From assembly GCA_041623895.1 (NCBI GenBank), contig JBFJVZ010000140.1, forward strand, positions 1-16,240: a DNA stretch of 16,240 nt, given 5' to 3'. The notes below the pieces were generated by a model that had not been told where the DNA came from, ran no database searches, and saw only the letters and a list, made by a program, of their open reading frames with translations. The first letter of the stretch is position 1, and every line of letters starts with the position of its first letter. Source of the stretch: JBFJVZ01 sp041623895. GTDB taxonomy: Bacteria > Planctomycetota > Planctomycetia > Pirellulales > Pirellulaceae. Below are positions 14,493 through 16,240 of the stretch, piece after piece. The position numbers and the translations under genes are program-made.

Positions 14493-15759
14493 AGCGTGCC
14501 GTCCTCCGTCGAACGTTGGCTTGAACCACGAAATAATCGATTAGCGGCGCGAAGACATTACCGAACAGAATCGCCAGCATGATGCCTTCGGGAAATGCTG
14601 GATTGATACACCGGATCAAAACGGTCATGAAACCAATCAGTCCGCCATAAACCCATTTACCGGTCTCGGTCATCGACGCACTGACAGGGTCGGTCGCCAT
14701 AAAGACCAATCCAAACGCCAAGCCGCCGATCACCAGGTGCCAATGGAAGGGAACGCCCAGCATTGGATTGGAACCAGTGTTGACCAGATTCAATAGAACC
14801 GACGTGCCGATCACGCCGCCGACCACGCCGGCCATGATTTTCCACGATCCGATCCCGGTCGCGATCAGAATTGCCGCTCCGACAATACACAGCAACGTGC
14901 TGGTCTCGCCAATGCAGCCTTGGATTGTTCCCAAGAATGCACTCATCCAGGTAATCGGTTCCGTGCCGCCCCACACGTATTGAACCGACGCTAGCGAGGA
15001 CACGGCTGGATTCACTGCAGCTTCAGCCGCCGGGGCTGCGTTTGCCATTTGCCCGAGCGCCGTGGCGCCACTAAAGCCGTCCACAGCAGTCCAAACTTTG
15101 TCGCCGCTGATCTGACCGGCATAGGCGAAGTACAGGAAAGCTCGACTGGTCAGGGCCACATTCAAAAAATTCCTGCCGGTGCCGCCAAACACTTCTTTGG
15201 CCACGATGACACCAAAGGCAATCCCCAACGCGACCTGCCAAAGTGGAATCGAGGCCGGCAGCGTTAGCGGGAACAACAATCCGGTGACCAGAAAACCTTC
15301 GTTGATCTCGTGCCCCCGCAGCACACTGAACACCAATTCGATGTGACCGCCAACAAACATGCAGACGATGTATATCGGCAAGAAGTGAATCGCGCCCAAA
15401 ATGAAGTTGTCAACGTGATTGGCCGGATCATTGGTGAAGCCCATCGCCTCGTGAATCCAATAATGCCAGTCACCGTTGTGATCCATCCCGGCCTGAGCCA
15501 TCTCTTGAATCGCGTAATTGGCCTGATAGCCGACGTTCCACATCCCAAACAAAGTAACCGGGATCAAAGCAACGACCACGGTAATCATCATCCGCTTCAG
15601 GTCGATCCCGTCACGGACGTGCGTCGTCCCATGGGCAACCTCGCCCGGGGTGTACAGGAACGTGTCCAGTGCTTCGTACATGGGGTACGCGAATGCCAGC
15701 GGTCCGCCCTTGTCAAACAAGGGATGGACCTTATCAAGCGCGTCGCGGAGTGCTTTCAT
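14479..15759 (-). CDS. nqrB: Na+-NQR subunit B (membrane, covalent FMN, quinone site)
   Basis: A 426-residue membrane subunit with about ten hydrophobic helices that carries covalent FMN and riboflavin and forms part of the Na+ pathway. The FMN attachment motif is DGFSGATALGQ, with Thr233 as the expected site. Other family blocks are GHEINEGFLVTGLLFPLTLP (149-168), KEVFGGTGRNFLNVALTSRA (188-207), and FMATDPVSASMT near the C-terminus. An Ala-rich segment after the FMN motif (about 238-258) may be a loop insertion. The ATG at 15759 follows GAGGA by about eleven bases. The gene begins 37 bases after the nqrA stop. Confidence 0.97.
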   Translation of the reverse strand: MKALRDALDKVHPLFDKGGPLAFAYPMYEALDTFLYTPGEVAHGTTHVRDGIDLKRMMITVVVALIPVTLFGMWNVGYQANYAIQEMAQAGMDHNGDWHYWIHEAMGFTNDPANHVDNFILGAIHFLPIYIVCMFVGGHIELVFSVLRGHEINEGFLVTGLLFPLTLPASIPLWQVALGIAFGVIVAKEVFGGTGRNFLNVALTSRAFLYFAYAGQISGDKVWTAVDGFSGATALGQMANAAPAAEAAVNPAVSSLASVQYVWGGTEPITWMSAFLGTIQGCIGETSTLLCIVGAAILIATGIGSWKIMAGVVGGVIGTSVLLNLVNTGSNPMLGVPFHWHLVIGGLAFGLVFMATDPVSASMTETGKWVYGGLIGFMTVLIRCINPAFPEGIMLAILFGNVFAPLIDYFVVQANVRRRTARYATT

Positions 15760-15796
15760 GGTTACCGTTTCCTCATCACCAAGCGGACCTTGGTAA

Positions 15797-16240
15797 CTAA
15801 CCTTCTCGTTCGATCGTGGTCAGGTTTTCTCGCAACAGCGAGCCGTATTCGTATTTACCCGGGCAAACGAACGTGCAAAGTGCGATGTCTTCTTCTTCCA
15901 ATTCCAGCACGCCCAACTGCTGAGCCTGATCGGTATCGCGAACAATCAACGCCCGCAAAAGCTGTGTTGGCAAGATGTCCAAGGGCATGACTTTCTCGTA
16001 AGTTCCCAACGGTACCATGGCTCGTTCGCTGCCACCGGTGCTGGTTGTGAAAGCAAACTTCTGATCGGGAAATGCAGCAGAAGCGAAAACCTTGGTCGTT
16101 GAGTATTTGTCGAATCCCGGCTTCTGCCAGCCCAGAAATTCACGCTCATCACCCTCTTGCAAAACCGAAATCTGCGAGTGGTAGCGACCCAGAAAATCAT
16201 GCGGCGGCGTTGCTGTGCGGCCGCACAGCACCGAACCGGA
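15797..16240 (-). CDS. nqrA: Na+-NQR subunit A, C-terminal part (runs off the window)
   Basis: The last 147 residues of NqrA, the peripheral cytoplasmic subunit of Na+-NQR. The open frame continues to the window edge with SGSVLCGRTATPPHDFLGRY, the recognisable NqrA block, followed by HSQISVLQEGDEREFLGWQ. Further family features are PLDILPTQLLRALIVRD and LELEEEDIALCTFVCPGKYE near the end. The 5' portion and the operon promoter lie beyond position 16240. A GTG at 16231 lies inside the conserved block and is not the start. Confidence 0.95.
   Translation of the reverse strand, partial: SGSVLCGRTATPPHDFLGRYHSQISVLQEGDEREFLGWQKPGFDKYSTTKVFASAAFPDQKFAFTTSTGGSERAMVPLGTYEKVMPLDILPTQLLRALIVRDTDQAQQLGVLELEEEDIALCTFVCPGKYEYGSLLRENLTTIEREG

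Noticed and set aside
15310..15990. Plus-strand open frame of 226 codons across the nqrB/nqrA junction
   Set aside because: It is antisense to conserved NqrB and NqrA sequence and spans their intergenic gap. It shows no protein character of its own.

Overview
The window looks like a chromosomal segment of a planctomycete, most likely Pirellulaceae (Rhodopirellula-like). The reasons are moderate GC content, frequent GTG and TTG starts, weak Shine-Dalgarno use, GC-rich palindromic repeats between genes, and the protein flavour. This assignment is an inference, since no marker gene is present. There are no tRNA, rRNA or CRISPR features.

Layout. Positions 1-204 hold two copies of a GC-rich hairpin repeat. 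A PAC2-family protein follows on the minus strand (205-1134), then a 379-bp gap with divergent genes on either side. From 1514 to 8274 a tightly packed plus-strand operon encodes a short cyclic-nucleotide-binding-domain protein, then the four subunits (beta, gamma, delta, alpha) of a cytosolic group 3b-type NAD(P)-linked [NiFe] hydrogenase ('sulfhydrogenase' gene order). Its cognate endopeptidase comes next, followed by a truncated hypA and a truncated hypF. Neighbouring genes in this operon mostly overlap by 1-8 bases. The hypA and hypF pieces meet at what looks like a deletion scar: HypA lacks its zinc finger, and HypF lacks its acylphosphatase domain, its zinc fingers and the first part of its YrdC domain.

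Positions 8275-8504 separate two convergent gene sets and hold a frameshifted remnant of a group II intron-type reverse transcriptase. From 16240 back to 8505 the minus strand carries nqrA (3' part only)-nqrB-nqrC-nqrD-nqrE-nqrF, the Na+-translocating NADH:quinone oxidoreductase. Two more genes follow it: an ApbE flavin transferase fused at its C-terminus to an NqrM maturation domain, and a ROK-family protein whose TTG start overlaps the apbE stop.

How the genes fit together. The hydrogenase would exchange electrons between H2 and NAD(P)H in the cytoplasm, and Nqr would oxidise NADH at the membrane, reduce quinone and export Na+. The ApbE-NqrM fusion combines two Nqr maturation jobs, covalent FMN attachment to NqrB/NqrC and Fe-S centre assembly for NqrD/NqrE. 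The hydrogenase structural genes look intact. The broken hypA/hypF means that active-site assembly must rely on intact hyp genes elsewhere, or that the enzyme is losing function.

The most notable items are the hypA/hypF deletion junction, the ApbE-NqrM fusion, the reverse transcriptase remnant, the ROK gene coupled to the nqr operon, and the DNA-binding-less CRP-type sensor heading the hydrogenase operon.
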